Shown: positions 35,949-49,700 of the stretch, piece after piece
Layout of the letters: each line of letters starts with the position of its first letter
Position numbering within the stretch: the first letter of the stretch is position 1
Source: Hymenolepis diminuta
Taxonomy: Eukaryota > Platyhelminthes > Cestoda > Cyclophyllidea > Hymenolepididae
Assembly (NCBI GenBank): GCA_900708905.1
Contig: CAADRB010000058.1
Coordinates: 328,548 to 392,547, forward strand
Length of the DNA stretch: 64,000 nt
Direction of reading: 5' to 3'
Translations under genes and position numbers: made by a program
Notes under the pieces: model-generated
Database searches by the model: none
What the model was told of the DNA's origin: nothing
The model's input: only the letters and a program-made list of their open reading frames with translations

Positions 35949-38834
35949 CTCGACGTATACCTCTGATTCAAAAAGGTGAATAGATTTATTAAGTAAAAAC
36001 GATACGATAAAACAATATACGACCTTAAAAATGTTGCGCAATTCACAATAAATTCCCATTTATTATGTTATTCGTGAAGAATTTATATTTAAACTACTTT
36101 TTTAATGTTTTATTTTGTTTGAACAGTAAAGCCACTTAAATCATTACATATTTCACTTAAAACTTATAGGCACCGTCGCAATGTAATATATATATATATA
36201 CAGTTTATCTATGTCTCCTTTCTTTCATAATTTCTCTGTTGTGTATGATCCCGAGAAAAAGATTTATGAAATTTTTTTTCCTAAATAATTTTGTGTTTTC
36301 TGAGGGCTCCTACTAATTAAGGCAAAATATTTACTACGAAATTGACATTGTCTAAATTCCATGTTTACATGCAATTAATATGTCCTATTTCATTTTTCGT
36401 AATGGATACTTATGTTCTTTATTCGAGTTGTTAGCTAAACTTTTACTGCCCTGGGGGTTGAATATTTATTTACATCTGATCTGCGAAACTATAATATGTT
36501 CATTTATTTAGAGTATTTTTCCGAAATTTAATTCACCATATGCAAATTCTCAAATAAAATAATCATTTCAAAATGGTTTTTACATGCTGGCAAAAAAATA
36601 CACATTTGGGATACTGTAAATGTACTTGGAATTCAATTCATTCCAGAGATTGAAATGACGCGTCATGACAACCTTAAGTTTCATGGTCTGGTATTTACAG
36701 AATTAATACCCGGTCGGAACTTGTCTCATCCTTTTTTCTTGGCTTTAGTGTTACGTTCTCATTTATTTATGAAACTCGTAGTGAGGTTAAGGGAAAGTGC
36801 ATAAGTTTGAGAAATGGAACACCAAAATTAATAAAAGAAACACTAGAGTAATCACCAAATATACATCACTTTAACTTATTAATGAAGTCATTTTTATCAG
36901 ATTTTTAAGCGTATTAAAGAATGCCAAGATAATTATTAGTAATTGTACATCCGTCAACTGTATCGATAAAAAATATCTGTATTCAGGATAAAAACAGTAA
37001 TTAAGAGAACAATATCTGATCTTCGACCTTTAAATTCAATATTTTTCTCTTTACCGAAATCTGATTCGCTCCGATAGATTCAACGGATCTAAATGGTTGG
37101 TAAGTAATAGGTAATAGGTAATTAAATATCCACAAAAACATTGGGGACTACATATTGAAATATGAAAGCCAGTACTTATGATTTTACTTCAAATTTTATT
37201 GTACATGTCTCTTAAACGATTAAGCTACCATTTATTTCATTTTTAAATCACCTTATACATAGTTACTGCTAACTGAGTCTTCATATCTATTTTATCGAAT
37301 CAACGAGTCCTCAAATATGTTCATACATATTATTAATCTTTATTATATACAAAACTGTCATTCAATATTACTGTTAATCTAGGTTTTGTTATTACTCATT
37401 TCCACTTTTAAATGGAATTTCCGCAGCTTTAAGTTGCTTACCAATAGCGTGGAGAGACTAATGCATATCACACGGACATTAGCACCGAATTAGAAGTTGG
37501 ATGAGGGACTAGCTACATCTCTTTGGTAGATACAAGCGGAATCCTGTGTCTCAATGACTGTCAGAACGGAATAGAGATATCTGGGACATATTTTGAAAGC
37601 ATCACATATGGCAGGACGGAAAAAGCCAAAATGGAGAAAAGTCAATCAACCTGGAAGCCAATAAATCAATGAAAATTATGAGTGTCTCACGACTGTTTTG
37701 TATTGTAAATTGGATATAACCATAACAATATTTGTTAATCAAATCTAAGAAGTAAATTGAAATGAATGTGTGTCAGAGGGGATCAGCATGAATCACAATA
37801 TGAAGTTTGAATGAGTGGGGAGTAAAATTGCGCATCAGTTAACAATCTGTACTTTGATTAACAGTTATTTATTACTATTCGCTCAATTTAATTCATATGT
37901 ACCTCAGGCAGTTATGATTATTTAAATTTTAATGGAAACTGAAATTGGCAGTTTGATACTGTCAATTTCAAATAGCTCTAACTTTTAAAGAAGCTCCACA
38001 AAGTATATACAATCACTGAGCACTGATTTAATGAAACTGGTCCACTTAGGTGTCTTATTCTGCATTGATTATTTAGTCATCCGATATAATGTTCACTTAG
38101 AGATTATTCAAATTCTTGATAGTCTCAACAGGTGATTGACACAAAACAATTGCAGAAGAAAACGGGCAATACATATTATGAAAGGTAATTATCAAAACGG
38201 TTCGGGATATGCGTCAGGCTCCCTCTGTATTTTATACAATTAGACAGACATCATCTTATAAAACTCATTAGAGGTTGCTTGCAAGTGAGTGACATGAAAA
38301 AATTGCAGATAATGAGTGAATTACCTTTTCTTATTTACTGTGGCAAACGTATTTGTTGGCTGTTATCATTAAATTTAACAATCATATTTACAAGTAAGTA
38401 TAGACATTAAAATCCGTAATCTGAAGATTTGCTCATCACACTTACGTCTGCTCCTCCAATTTATAAACTTTATCATCACTCGATTTTTCGAACTTCCGGC
38501 TAAATGTAGGACTCAGACAATTCCTACAGCTCATAAAGTCATTCGGGTCGATTCGTAAAATACTCTTTCAAATAAACCCCAAAAAGTGCAGTTCATCCCT
38601 ATACACACCAAAATAAATGTAGTCAGTCAATCTTCCTATTTCTACCTTGAGAGGCATTTGGATTGATATTAAACCTCATTCTGATGGATCTTTAGCCATT
38701 TCAGTCAGGGTTAGGAAGTACTAATCAGATACTTCTAGGAGTCTCTCAAGATAAATAACGCGTAAAACTCCGAAATTGTTCATATACATTGCATTATATT
38801 CACAAAGGTCTTAACTAAAATGTATTCTCTAGCG
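35949..38834. other. upstream region of P2X gene A, intergenic
   Basis: The open frame of exon 1 runs upstream to 36059, but an internal Met is preferred as the start. A (TA)n tract is at about 36185-36200. No second gene was recognised; a mixed-composition patch at about 37.43-37.64 kb has no identifiable motif. Confidence 0.45.
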
Positions 38835-38985
38835 TCAGTATGTAGGCTGAATAAGCCCCGACCAATAAGACCCGAATAGCGTAGACAAGCGCTTATCACA
38901 ATCCAGGGGACGAATAAGGAAAAGTGAATTTCGAAATGTGAACTGCCCATTCTCACATACTCGCTCGCACTTTTTGTGACCACGG
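38835..38985 (+). repeat. interspersed repeat family 2, copy c (partial)
   Basis: Blocks CGACCAATAAGACC, GACAAGCGCTTATCACAATC, CAGGGGACGAAT, GAATTTCGAAATGTGAACTG and CCCATTCTCACATA align with the first half of copies b and d. The minus-strand frame at 38780-38983 is a by-product. Confidence 0.55.
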
Positions 38986-39424
38986 ATTAATTCTTACCAT
39001 ATTAAAGAATGATCATATTCAGTTCGAACTTGTATCATGTAGTCACCTTTGCCCACTAACACTTCTTGAGATATAGCGCCATCTTATATAGATATTACTG
39101 ATTGAGTGAGATTAGCAATAGCAAAAGTAGCATTCATAAAAATCTTTTATAAAATAAACCTCAGCGTGTCATCGTTTTTCTTAAAGCTCTCATAATTAGA
39201 ATTGAAAGTGAATAGAATTTACTGGGATATTTGATCGTATCAGGAGCATTTTGTGAGAATTATTATACCGTAAAACGTATTCTGTCCACCTTTAGTGAAC
39301 ATAGCTCACAGAGCTCAGTCAACTCAAAAATTTTATCTCACCTTTGCTATGTTAAATCTATAAGCTGATGAACTGAATGTAAGAAAGTTTTTTCTTCTCA
39401 ACGGCTCGAAGAAGAAGAGAAATG

Positions 39425-39720
39425 ACTAGACATTAACGGTCAATAGGCACTGAATATCACAGACAAACATCTGCTGCAATCCAGGGGAAGCATTTGAATT
39501 TTAGAACGTGAACTATTCATTTAGTATCATAAAATCCAAGTCCGAAAATTAAATAAAATAGGACTCTTTGATACCTTAACGTTGGTCTCTGTATCTTTTT
39601 AATCCCCTATCTCTTATTATTTTTTGCTGGATATACGGTCATTTGATATTACTTGCTCCCCACAATTAAAAATTGTAAGTTTTCTGTCATATTGTGGGTA
39701 ACCTATTCAAAAATGCCGCT
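39425..39720 (+). repeat. interspersed repeat family 2, copy d
   Basis: Ordered blocks: GGTCAATAGGCACTGAATA, CTGCTGCAATCCAGGGGAAG, TTGAATTTTAGAACGTGAAC, GACTCTTTGATACCTTAACG, TTGCTGGATATACGG and TCCCCACAATTAAAAATTG. Same order and orientation as copies a-c. Confidence 0.65.
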
Positions 39721-42700
39721 TGCCAAGTCAAAATAGTTTATAAACGTTTTCTTCGTCTGCAAAGGAAATTTGTTAAGATAAGTGGCAAAATATCCTGCAG
39801 TAGAGATGATTTTTGAGTACAGCAAAACGAATGATTATACTAAAGGCTAAAAGAATGCAACAGCTCTTTAAAAACGAGAAGATCACTATTTGAGTTGGAA
39901 CCCATGTGTATTAAAAAACTGCAAAGGAAAAAGAGGAAGGAAGAGAAATTGGAAATAGGAAGAGGATGCAAGAAAAATGATAGACCAAGAATCATTAAAG
40001 GACACAAAGATGAGAGAAAATGACCATCTTGCCGCAATGGCCAGTCCCGTCTTCAACATGGAACTGAGATAGGTCCATACTGCTCCTGTGTTGTTCAATG
40101 TATTGATAAGTTAGGTTTTGTGGTTTCTATTTCTCAGTAACGCCTTTCTTGATGGCTTACAATTCACTGAAAGTTGACCGTTTTGCGTTCTTTAATCATC
40201 ACCAATAAAAATTCTCATCTCAAAGATAGAACGGCACAGAATTATGAGTTATGTGAATTTCATGGAAGGCTATAATCTTTGTGGTTTAGAGGCTGGGAAG
40301 CAGAGTTTATCTGAGTTGTCACCTTTCTAATTTGTTTCTTCACTACGAATATGATAAAAGAGAAGTCGTAATTTTTGAAAGATTGGTTGGGTGTATATTT
40401 GGTGTTGGTCTCAATTCTCCAAAAACAGTTTTACAGATCTTAAAAAATGAATGATTTAAGGGCATGACAGACATGGAGCGCCGGTTATGAATTCCAAGAT
40501 TAGTGGAGGTTCTTGATTAGTGTTCCCAGTTCACTTCATTTTCACTCAAGAAGATTATTACTCACTCGAGCGTAAAATACTCGGGTGGATCAGGGGACCT
40601 AAACACTTTAACTATGATCATCTATAACAAAACTATCTATCAGAAATAGCGCAAAGTGAGTTTCCGAAATAGTCTAATCTAAAAGTGAAATTTTTAATAA
40701 TTTTCCAAAGAGCGTATTCGAATAACTGGTAGTATTAGGATATTATTGTGGTAATGCTTGCATCATTTTTCCAATGTATAATTTACTGCTAACTATAATT
40801 GAAGAAGGGTTCACTAAGCTTAACTGCTGATTTCAGTTTATTAAGTGTTGATGATAACACCAACTCGACTAATTATATTAGAAAGATGGAAGCTAAGGTG
40901 CAAAAAGAAAAAATTCAGATTATGAAAACCGCAACTCACTTAAATCAACAAGTCAAATTCCATAAAAAACTGCACTGCTTTATTTATAGATAAACAGATT
41001 CCCAGGAATAATTTGCTAAAATTCGTACTCTGCTAAGCTGTTAGTACTTTGCATTACTGAATATCGGTTTTAATTTCAAAAAAATCTATAAATGGGCAAT
41101 TGTTCGTACAGATTTTCGTCATCATTGGTTTTTGTAAATACACAATGGACTGTCCACAACCTGATAGACCCCATCGTTACCTCTCAGACAAAAAGGCTAA
41201 CCTCAAAAGGCAGACACTTTAACAAATATAGAAGTCAAATAAAGTTTGTCGCCTTTAGTCTTTTACTTTTGGTTCCTTCTTTTTTCCCATCCTCCTCACT
41301 TTGAGCTTGAACTATCACGTTGAATTGCTTCGCCAATATCCAATTTAATCTAGCCCTAAAACATTAATTTATGTCGCCTTTAAACATTTTAGAGAACCAA
41401 GAACCTGTCTTTTGCCTCAACTGATCATTAGGATTAAGGCAAAGTAAAGATATTTGCTGAGGGATTAAAATCTTTGATCAGCAAAGTTTCTGGGGAGAAT
41501 TTTTCAAAATATCTCTGGGTTAGCTCTGCCGAAAGAAGTCGAGATTTTAAATTTTCGATGAAGTTTAAAAGCTCATATAATTAAGTTGATTAATTTTAAA
41601 CAGCTAATCTTTCAAAAAGTATACCAGTGTACAAACTGCAGCGTTAATTTAGAAAAAAATAATTTACCCATTTGTCCCTATATGAAAAAAATATTCATAG
41701 ATGGCTTCTAATTAGTTCGATTTCCATTTCAATCTTGCAACCAGCTTAAATAATCCAAGCCCAGCAATAGTTTAAATTTTTGAGCCTACATTTCAGTTAA
41801 CATAGATATCTGGTGGCTCTATTATCGGACAAAATAATAATTACAACTATTGTGGAATGAAGATCCAGTTCTCATATTAGCTTTAACGATAGCTACAGGC
41901 TTTTAAAGAGGAAATAAAGTTAATTATTTATGACCATTTAAGCCTTTATAACTTTTAAAATGAAAGGCAAGATTTGTTATTTCTAAATCATACCGAAGCC
42001 ATGAAGCTAATTTATCCCTTATGCGTTTCAGTGAATTAAATTTAAACTGATACGGTAACTTCCAACTGCATTTAATTATTACATGCATACCAAAAATCAA
42101 CTGATTTGATGTTACAAATCAGGGCAAATCAACACCTAACTACCTACGAACAGCTTTTCCTTTCCTGTTTCTTTCAGTGAATAATCTGACCTTACCAGGA
42201 GGGATTTTGTTTGTTTTGAAACTGCTTCACGACTTGCGTTAGAAGGACTTTAGTTAGCAAGGGCTTTGGAATTTGTGCATCTAAAAGTAAAAACTTTAAA
42301 AACCAACTTTTTGCAAAGCCAAAATCTGTTTAGTAAATATAGACAATGTTAGTTGGTGTTTTTTATCATTTTCATTATTATTACTTATGAAAAAGCAAAA
42401 AATGCGCTTTTAATTATGCAATATAAAATTTCTATGTAAAGGGAGCAGCGAAGAGTCAAATAACGTTTGAAACTGGAGGGGGAGGAGAGAGGACGTGTTG
42501 TTAGTTGTCCATTTTTACATGAAGGTTATAGTTCACTATGTACGTTCGAAGTTCGAATTTCATGGTTTATCATCTTAGTTTCTTAGCGAGTTTTTATCCG
42601 TGATATCCAGACCACGTTGACAAGTTGATTTAGCTGGGTGCTTGCCCTCATGCTAACTCGATTCATTCTTTTATCTTTTCACTTTTAAGAGTGGGTAGAA

Positions 42701-43619
42701 TAGATTGGCAGAGCTCGCTAGAGTCAGTTAAGTTTAACGGAATTTTTGTAATTATTTTGATCTGAGCTACTTTTTTGAAAAATTTCTCATAAATATTCAA
42801 GGTGGTTTCGATCGAGAGCCTTTAATAAGATCTATTTTTTCAACCTTTCAAGACTTGCAAATAACACTTTGTTTCTTCCCGTGGTTGAGGGAACAAAGGG
42901 AAAGGTTCTTGGAACCTTATCGATCCAAAAAGACAATTTCTAAGCTGTTGCCCACTCGATCAGTACTTCTTCTTCTAACTGGAGCTTCCAAAGTTTTAAG
43001 CTGCTAACCAAAAGGCCTGGATTATTTAAACACCAACCATCCCAGGATGCTGAATTACTACCTTCAATCTATCCAAACAAGTGGATGTGTTCTATTGGGC
43101 CAGTATGGAAAGGAACAGTGTTTGGGGGGTTTGTTTCGCATAGTTTAGCAGACAAGAAGCTTTCCTAGGACATTCTTTGTATGGTGTATTTAGGCAAGAT
43201 ACAAAAATCGAATTTATCCTGGAAACCGTTGCAAATATAACGAATGTCACTTAAAAGGATCCAACCTATGCTATGATAATTAATAAATATACTAATTTTT
43301 CCGTTTGGTAAACAATATGATTATAACTTAAATTTAGTTGGATTGAAGTGAGTAGGTGGAAGCCTTGATTAATCAAAAATGCAGTTGGATTTTTTTAATT
43401 ATACTATACATTAACTTCTACTATTCAAGGAACAATATTGCGATATTGACAAACCCAATATTTTATACTATGCATAACTCGATTCGAACTGTAACAAGTT
43501 TTGCTACGACAAAGAGGACTTGTATTTTTCCTTCTCCTGGCTAAGAGATCGATGCTGCAGATGACAAAATGGAATCCTTATTTTTTTATGCTGAAGTAGA
43601 TTTAATCACTATTCAGTCA
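39721..43619. other. intergenic between the two P2X genes
   Basis: A+T-rich with purine-rich patches (about 39.86-40.03 kb, 42.44-42.50 kb). No exon of a P2X gene or any other gene is supported. Together with 35.95-39.72 kb it forms the 7.8-kb spacer of the tandem pair. Confidence 0.5.
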
Positions 43620-43625
43620 TTTATT
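43620..43625 (-). promoter_or_regulatory. candidate poly(A) signal of P2X gene B
   Basis: A canonical AATAAA on the minus strand sits about 150 nt after the stop codon of P2X gene B. Confidence 0.45.
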
Positions 43626-43772
43626 TCGATTGGATAAACAATTTTCTGACTAAAAATGCACAAAATAGTGGTTGTTTACACTTGAATTTAGAATGCGCTA
43701 TGTATACAGAAAAAAATACTACAAATCTAATCGGGAAAAAAGGTAAATGTTCTTCAGCCCAAAACATATGTC

Positions 43773-46700
43773 TTACGCCCTCAATGGGGCAGTTTTTGCA
43801 GTATCCTCGAAATCAACTTTTGTCGAATCTACATCTTGATTGTTCGAGTCGGCGGCATTTCCTACATTTTGATTTTCATCTTGAAGCTCCTTCATTCGTA
43901 TTTTAATATCATCTTTGGTGAGAGTTTCAAATTTGACCTCCTTGTAAATCGCTCTTGATTTCAAACAAGTCAGCAAGATTATGTCACAAACAGTGGGTGT
44001 CTGAAATATAAATGATATATTCATCTTAATTTATAATATAGAAAAAACAAAAATTACTAACAAGGAACTTTAATTAATTATAATTTGTTTAAAAGATTTT
44101 ATTTTTAAACAAATTTTCCAAATTATGAAGATTATTAATTTTCTGGATAAATTTTAATTCCCCTTTTATTGTCCACTTGAAGTAGGACATTTCATATAAT
44201 TATAAAAACTAATTCTACATTACCTTGATTTGTCATTTTGTGAATCAACGAGACTTAAACTAAAATGGAAAATCGCATACATGAAAAAACAATTTGGTTG
44301 ATTCGTAAGGGACATTTTTTGCTGTCAGAAGTTGTTAAGTACTTAATTAAATGATTGGCCGTGCGAATGCATAATAAGTCAGTTTATTTAGAGATCGTCT
44401 TAGGGATACAAATTGGAAAATTGGATGCATAGCTTTTAAATTTAAATCAAGTGAAGAAAGAACTCTGGAAGTCTTTATGAGTATCGTTTTGCATTTGACA
44501 TTTTTCTCCTTCTTAAATTATTATGTTTCTTTCTAACGGTTTCATTCATGGGGATCCTTTTTCTTCACTTCGTCGAGCGGCCCTAAATTAGGAAAAAACA
44601 AATGAAATACACATCCAGCGGCACATATATAAGAAAAGTGGTTGAATGGGCAAGTACTTTATACTGCCGTTGTATCCGAAGAAAAGAATCCCAAGATAAT
44701 AAGCTAAGATTTTAAGTTAATGCATAACTAGTAATCAATACAATTTTCCACCTAGTAGCCTTTAAATCCTGGCTTCTTCCAAGTGTAGGTTATTTCAAAT
44801 ATTTTAAACAAAGGATGTTTTAATTAAAAGGACCAACATTTCCTTTGAGATTGAGAGAAATTCCTTTATCTTTAATGAATGAAAATTTAGAAATGCACTT
44901 CTTTTATCTCTCCTTGAAAAGCGTTATATATGAGCTTTTACATTTGACTCTGTCCAACTTGATTTCGGTCAGGAAACAAAAGACTTATGCATCACCCCAA
45001 GTAGAAATTCGTGTTACTGTTTTAAAGGCGCATTCAGTCTGGAATGTTTAAAGATGATAAAGTGAGAATACTATGATAAATTTTTAAAAGTCTTCCCTTA
45101 AGTATATTAATATTTTATTTTATATTTTCCTCCCATTATTGAAGGTAACGCCTATCCCTTAAATAATTTATATAAGCTAATATGAATTACGGTACATTAT
45201 ACATAATTCGAATTGAATTATAGTAAATTTTCCTGGCCAGGATATTGGTATTGTAGATCGTAAATTACATTTTTCAGCTATGTCTTTGCTTTAAAGATGT
45301 GAGTTAATAGTTTAAATAGACGTCGGTATTTCCAGGGCAAACGTGCGAATTGCTTGTGTGTCTCAAATATCGCCCTTCGTAAGTCAGTTCAAATTTATAT
45401 TACAGCAGTAAAGAGCATACCTTCATGGATGACTGTATTATATTTGCAGATCAGTTAGTTGGTTATATCGTTGTTCAGAACTACTTTTGCGTTTTGCTAT
45501 GATAGAACTTTGCCCATAGTGGGAAGTTGTATTGACCTCTAAAATGTACTTAATGCAACTCGTTACTTGGAAATGACATATTTCTTAGTTTTACGACCTC
45601 ATCGAGGGTTTCTTCCTCATTGCTCCTTACCTCCCTGACAGAATTTTTACCTCTTAGTGTAATTCGCAGTGATATTGCTCCAGCTTTCCCTCCATGGTAA
45701 AAGATCATTTATGTGTTAAGATTATTGGAAAGTCTGTATGATTTGTAATGAACCCGCATAATGAAAATTTTATTTCATTGCAAATCAGTTCTGAATAGAA
45801 TGGTGGTATATCTATTTTATTGGCGTTTATTACTTATTTTAGCAATTAATCCCTTAACTTTATTTCTTATTTAGAACCCTAATTAGAAACTCGTATTTCC
45901 TCTTCTTCTTGGAACCGTTTTTGTTAAAATAAGTCCCAAATGTCGGCAATATATACGTATATATAGTCTCTGTTGAGTAAATAAAGAGTCTTGAACTAAT
46001 TACACTTCTGGCTTACCTCTCCAGGTCTGAGTGAACTTTAGCCATCAATGTCTGCTAGTCAAATAGATCGTTGTGGCATATACGAGATACGTTTTAATTA
46101 AATCAGTGTGGAAGATTTTAACTTTTTAAAAACAATGACAATATACTGTTTCTTAATGCACACTCAATAATTAATAAGGCTCAATACATTACCTATATAA
46201 GATTGAGAGTTTTTATTGAAGAATTCAAATTTGCCTTATCAAAAAATACTTCCTAACTCTAATAACAATTACTTTTTCCCAGACGCTTACATTTAATTAC
46301 TAATCTATTAGCTCAGCGCCATAATTTTACCTTTCGCTGACTGTCTGAGAACGCCAACTAGGCATTTGCGCTCAGTATATCATAAAGTATAAATTTAATT
46401 TAATAGTGCTTTGATGGCCCAGCATCACTATTACACTAAGTAAATGGCAGCGAGAACCTAAAATACTTCCATTTACTTTTGCAACACAGTTATATCCAGT
46501 ATTTTTTTAAACACATCTTGAAAGATTCAGGTAAAAATCTTAATTAAATAAAGAAATAGTATAAAAAATAATTCTAATGTTTCTTTGAAGGAAAGTGTTT
46601 ACCACTGCTCATCGAATGAAAATGGATTGCATTTTAAAGCCACCCTCGTATCAAATTCAAATTTGTCAGCCTCTCTTCACCTTTTAAATCGCTCTAGTAG

Positions 46701-49700
46701 ATCAATTCGTTCTCTCTAATGTCCAAGTGAACCCGTGAGCTTTGATCGCCTCTATTTTAGAGCATTCTTGTGTCTATTCTACTATCAACCGGGGCAATCG
46801 ATTATTCAAAAATTTGAATGTTAACCAATAGATCACAAATCTCATTTTTTTGTAATGCATTTTATTGGGAAATGTTTTAGATTTGGGCCTTAAACATCAA
46901 AAAAATATTATTTATGTTGGCTGNNNNNNNNNNNNNNNNNNNNNNNNNNNNNNNNNNNNNNNNNNNNNNNNNNNNNNNNNNNNNNNNNNNNNNNNNNNNN
47001 NNNNNNNNNNNNNNNNNNNNNNNNNNNNNNNNNNNNNNNNNNNNNNNNNNNNNNNNNNNNNNNNNNNNNNNNNNNNNNNNNNNNNNNNNNNNNNNNNNNN
47101 NNNNNNNNNNNNNNNNNNNNNNNNNNNNNNNNNNNNNNNNNNNNNNNNNNNNNNNNNNNNNNNNNNNNNNNNNNNNNNNNNNNNNNNNNNNNNNNNNNNN
47201 NNNNNNNNNNNNNNNNNNNNNNNNNNNNNNNNNNNNNNNNNNNNNNNNNNNNNNNNNNNNNNNNNNNNNNNNNNNNNNNNNNNNNNNNNNNNNNNNNNNN
47301 NNNNNNNNNNNNNNNNNNNNNNNNNNNNNNNNNNNNNNNNNNNNNNNNNNNNNNNNNNNNNNNNNNNNNNNNNNNNNNNNNNNNNNNNNNNNNNNNNNNN
47401 NNNNNNNNNNNNNNNNNNNNNNNNNNNNNNNNNNNNNNNNNNNNNNNNNNNNNAAGAAATTCTTTAACTATCAATTTAAATTGAAGAAAATGCTAAAGCA
47501 TTTTCTGCTATTTTCAGATGTCGGTTAGGTTTTTTCGCTTGAAACCTAAAGTGACTATGCATCTCTTTAAAAGCCCCAAGAGGATCAATTATCTTGACAT
47601 TTAATGCTAGAACTTGGAATTGTATTCAGATTTAATCTCCGATATTTTTGTAAAAATAAAATCATTCATAAATATTTATTCCGGTTTGTTGGTGTCCATC
47701 GTATCTGTGTAACACAATATCATTTGACGGCTTGAGTGAATTTTCTTAAACTTTTAGGGACGGTAATCAATTTTGTTAAGTGAATTATTCTGTCCTAACT
47801 TGTCCATCTATTAATGCCAATAACTCCAGCAGATGTGCTTAGGCAAGCTTAGTAAACCCATTTATAACGGTTTCATAATTAAAATAAATTAGACTTCTTT
47901 TTCCTGATTTCTTCTACTCTTGCCATTTCCACTGCCACCAACTACAAAAAAATCTTTTCAGAGGAGAATCTTGGAACAAAAGCCTCACCGGTAATTAAAA
48001 CCGTCTTCAGCAGACTCGCCTTGCAAGTTTGTGAAACTGTAAATGGGTCTACAGCCACTAAACCCGAAGTCTAGATTGCAGTCCCAATTTATGAGAATTC
48101 CTATTACGCCGCCCTAGAACGGGAAAAAACGAAATTAAGATGTCAATGGGATTTAATGGAATGGGAGTATACCAGTTTTCTATATGTACAGTATTTTAAA
48201 CAAAACTGACCTAAATCACATAACAGATATATTCATTCATTTATCAGATATATTTGAGGGGGATTTTGACAGACTTGTGTAAAGCTGTCAGAAGGATATC
48301 AAGCTCAGGGGAAATCAAGGGGAAAATAAGGGAGGTAGAATCAAAAATTCTCTACGCCCGTTCAAAATTCATACAAACTCTGTGAACAGAGCCCATTCCT
48401 AGGACATTTGATTTTTTCTCTTACTGTTTCTCCGCGCTACTATCTTGGAGCAAATGATTATCAGTTCTAAATTACCTGATAACTAGATTGCCAAAACACT
48501 TCGTATATACAGGTGGTAGCTAGGCTTAACTTTACAATGGTCTGAAAATCATTGTGTATAATGAGCTTAATTTTAAGTAAATATCTACTGAAATTCACCA
48601 TCTACATGTAATAACATGGCATAATGGTGATATCAAAATGGCAGAAAATATATTATTATAATTTTTTGCTTTACAATACCAATAATAAACAATAAAATAT
48701 CAATAGCAGTTGATTGGTTCTAACCACGAAATCAATGCCATATTCAACAAGAGGATAAAATTTATTGTTAAAATGATTGTTTCCTCTTGTCGTAATAATA
48801 ATAAATCAGTTTGATTTTGTTGTATATTTGAAATAAATATTATTTATTAGAAAGCAACAACAAAGAATTACTTTATACAATGCTGATGGCTTTAATTTGA
48901 TTTCGTCAAAAATATAGCCAAGTCTGAATATTGGGCAATGTCTGTTTATCGGATCATTTTTATCGAACCGACACTTTGTGATATCAACGTCATCAAATTT
49001 ATTATTTCTAGAAAAATTAAAAAAATTAATGATAAATAATTTGCATACATAAGATGGTCAGTCTGTAAATGCAAAATGGTCACAGTCTATGAATCAAGCA
49101 ATAAATAGAATTAGTGTAGATGGAAATGCAGGTATGTTGTAATGTAAATAAAAAGTGAAGCAAACATCGCTTACCCTCTAATTCCAAATTTCCGATATTC
49201 TATGTAAACCCTAACATAAATAGTGTAATTCGAAATCACTTCAAATCGATCCTGCAGGCTGAAATCAAATGGGATAGTGTCATTTTCTAGCGGGCACCAT
49301 GAGTAAATCTCACAAACACCTTTTCCATTTATTATACCAATACATCTTCCCGTTAAGGCACCTATCGATAAACTAAAAAATGTTTGTTTTAAATGATAAA
49401 GGTTCAATTAGCATTTAGTAGATACTCACTGAATCCTCCAAAAGGAATACGATCAACTTTGCAATCACTATCTGAGAAGCATACAAATTTATTTGGTTCC
49501 ACCTAACATAATAATTTCGAATATTAACTTACTGGGTTGCTTACACATGGAGTTTGCTGTGGAGTTTCAATCGTGTTTGTGATAATAAGGGTCGCACCTT
49601 GCTCCAAAGGCGGATAGACAATTTCTGCACCATCCCAAATCTGAGGGTGACAAATATTGCCCTGTTTATAATTACCAACGAGAAAACCTTTAACTTTAGT

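Noticed and set aside
35949..36059. N-terminal extension of P2X gene A to an upstream Met
   Set aside because: The internal Met gives a 128-nt exon 1 identical in length to that of paralogue B and aligns residue for residue. The extension has a hydrophobic, A+T-rich content with no counterpart in paralogue B.
43682..43906. Plus-strand open frame of 74 codons
   Set aside because: It is the antisense shadow of the last exon of P2X gene B.
45940..45995. TATA-rich tract followed by AATAAA, LTR- or promoter-like
   Set aside because: No matching copy elsewhere in the window and no gene attached. Both motifs are common at this base composition.
46865..47528. Three long open frames on both strands (188-204 codons)
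   Set aside because: They consist almost entirely of translated N from the assembly gap and carry no sequence information.
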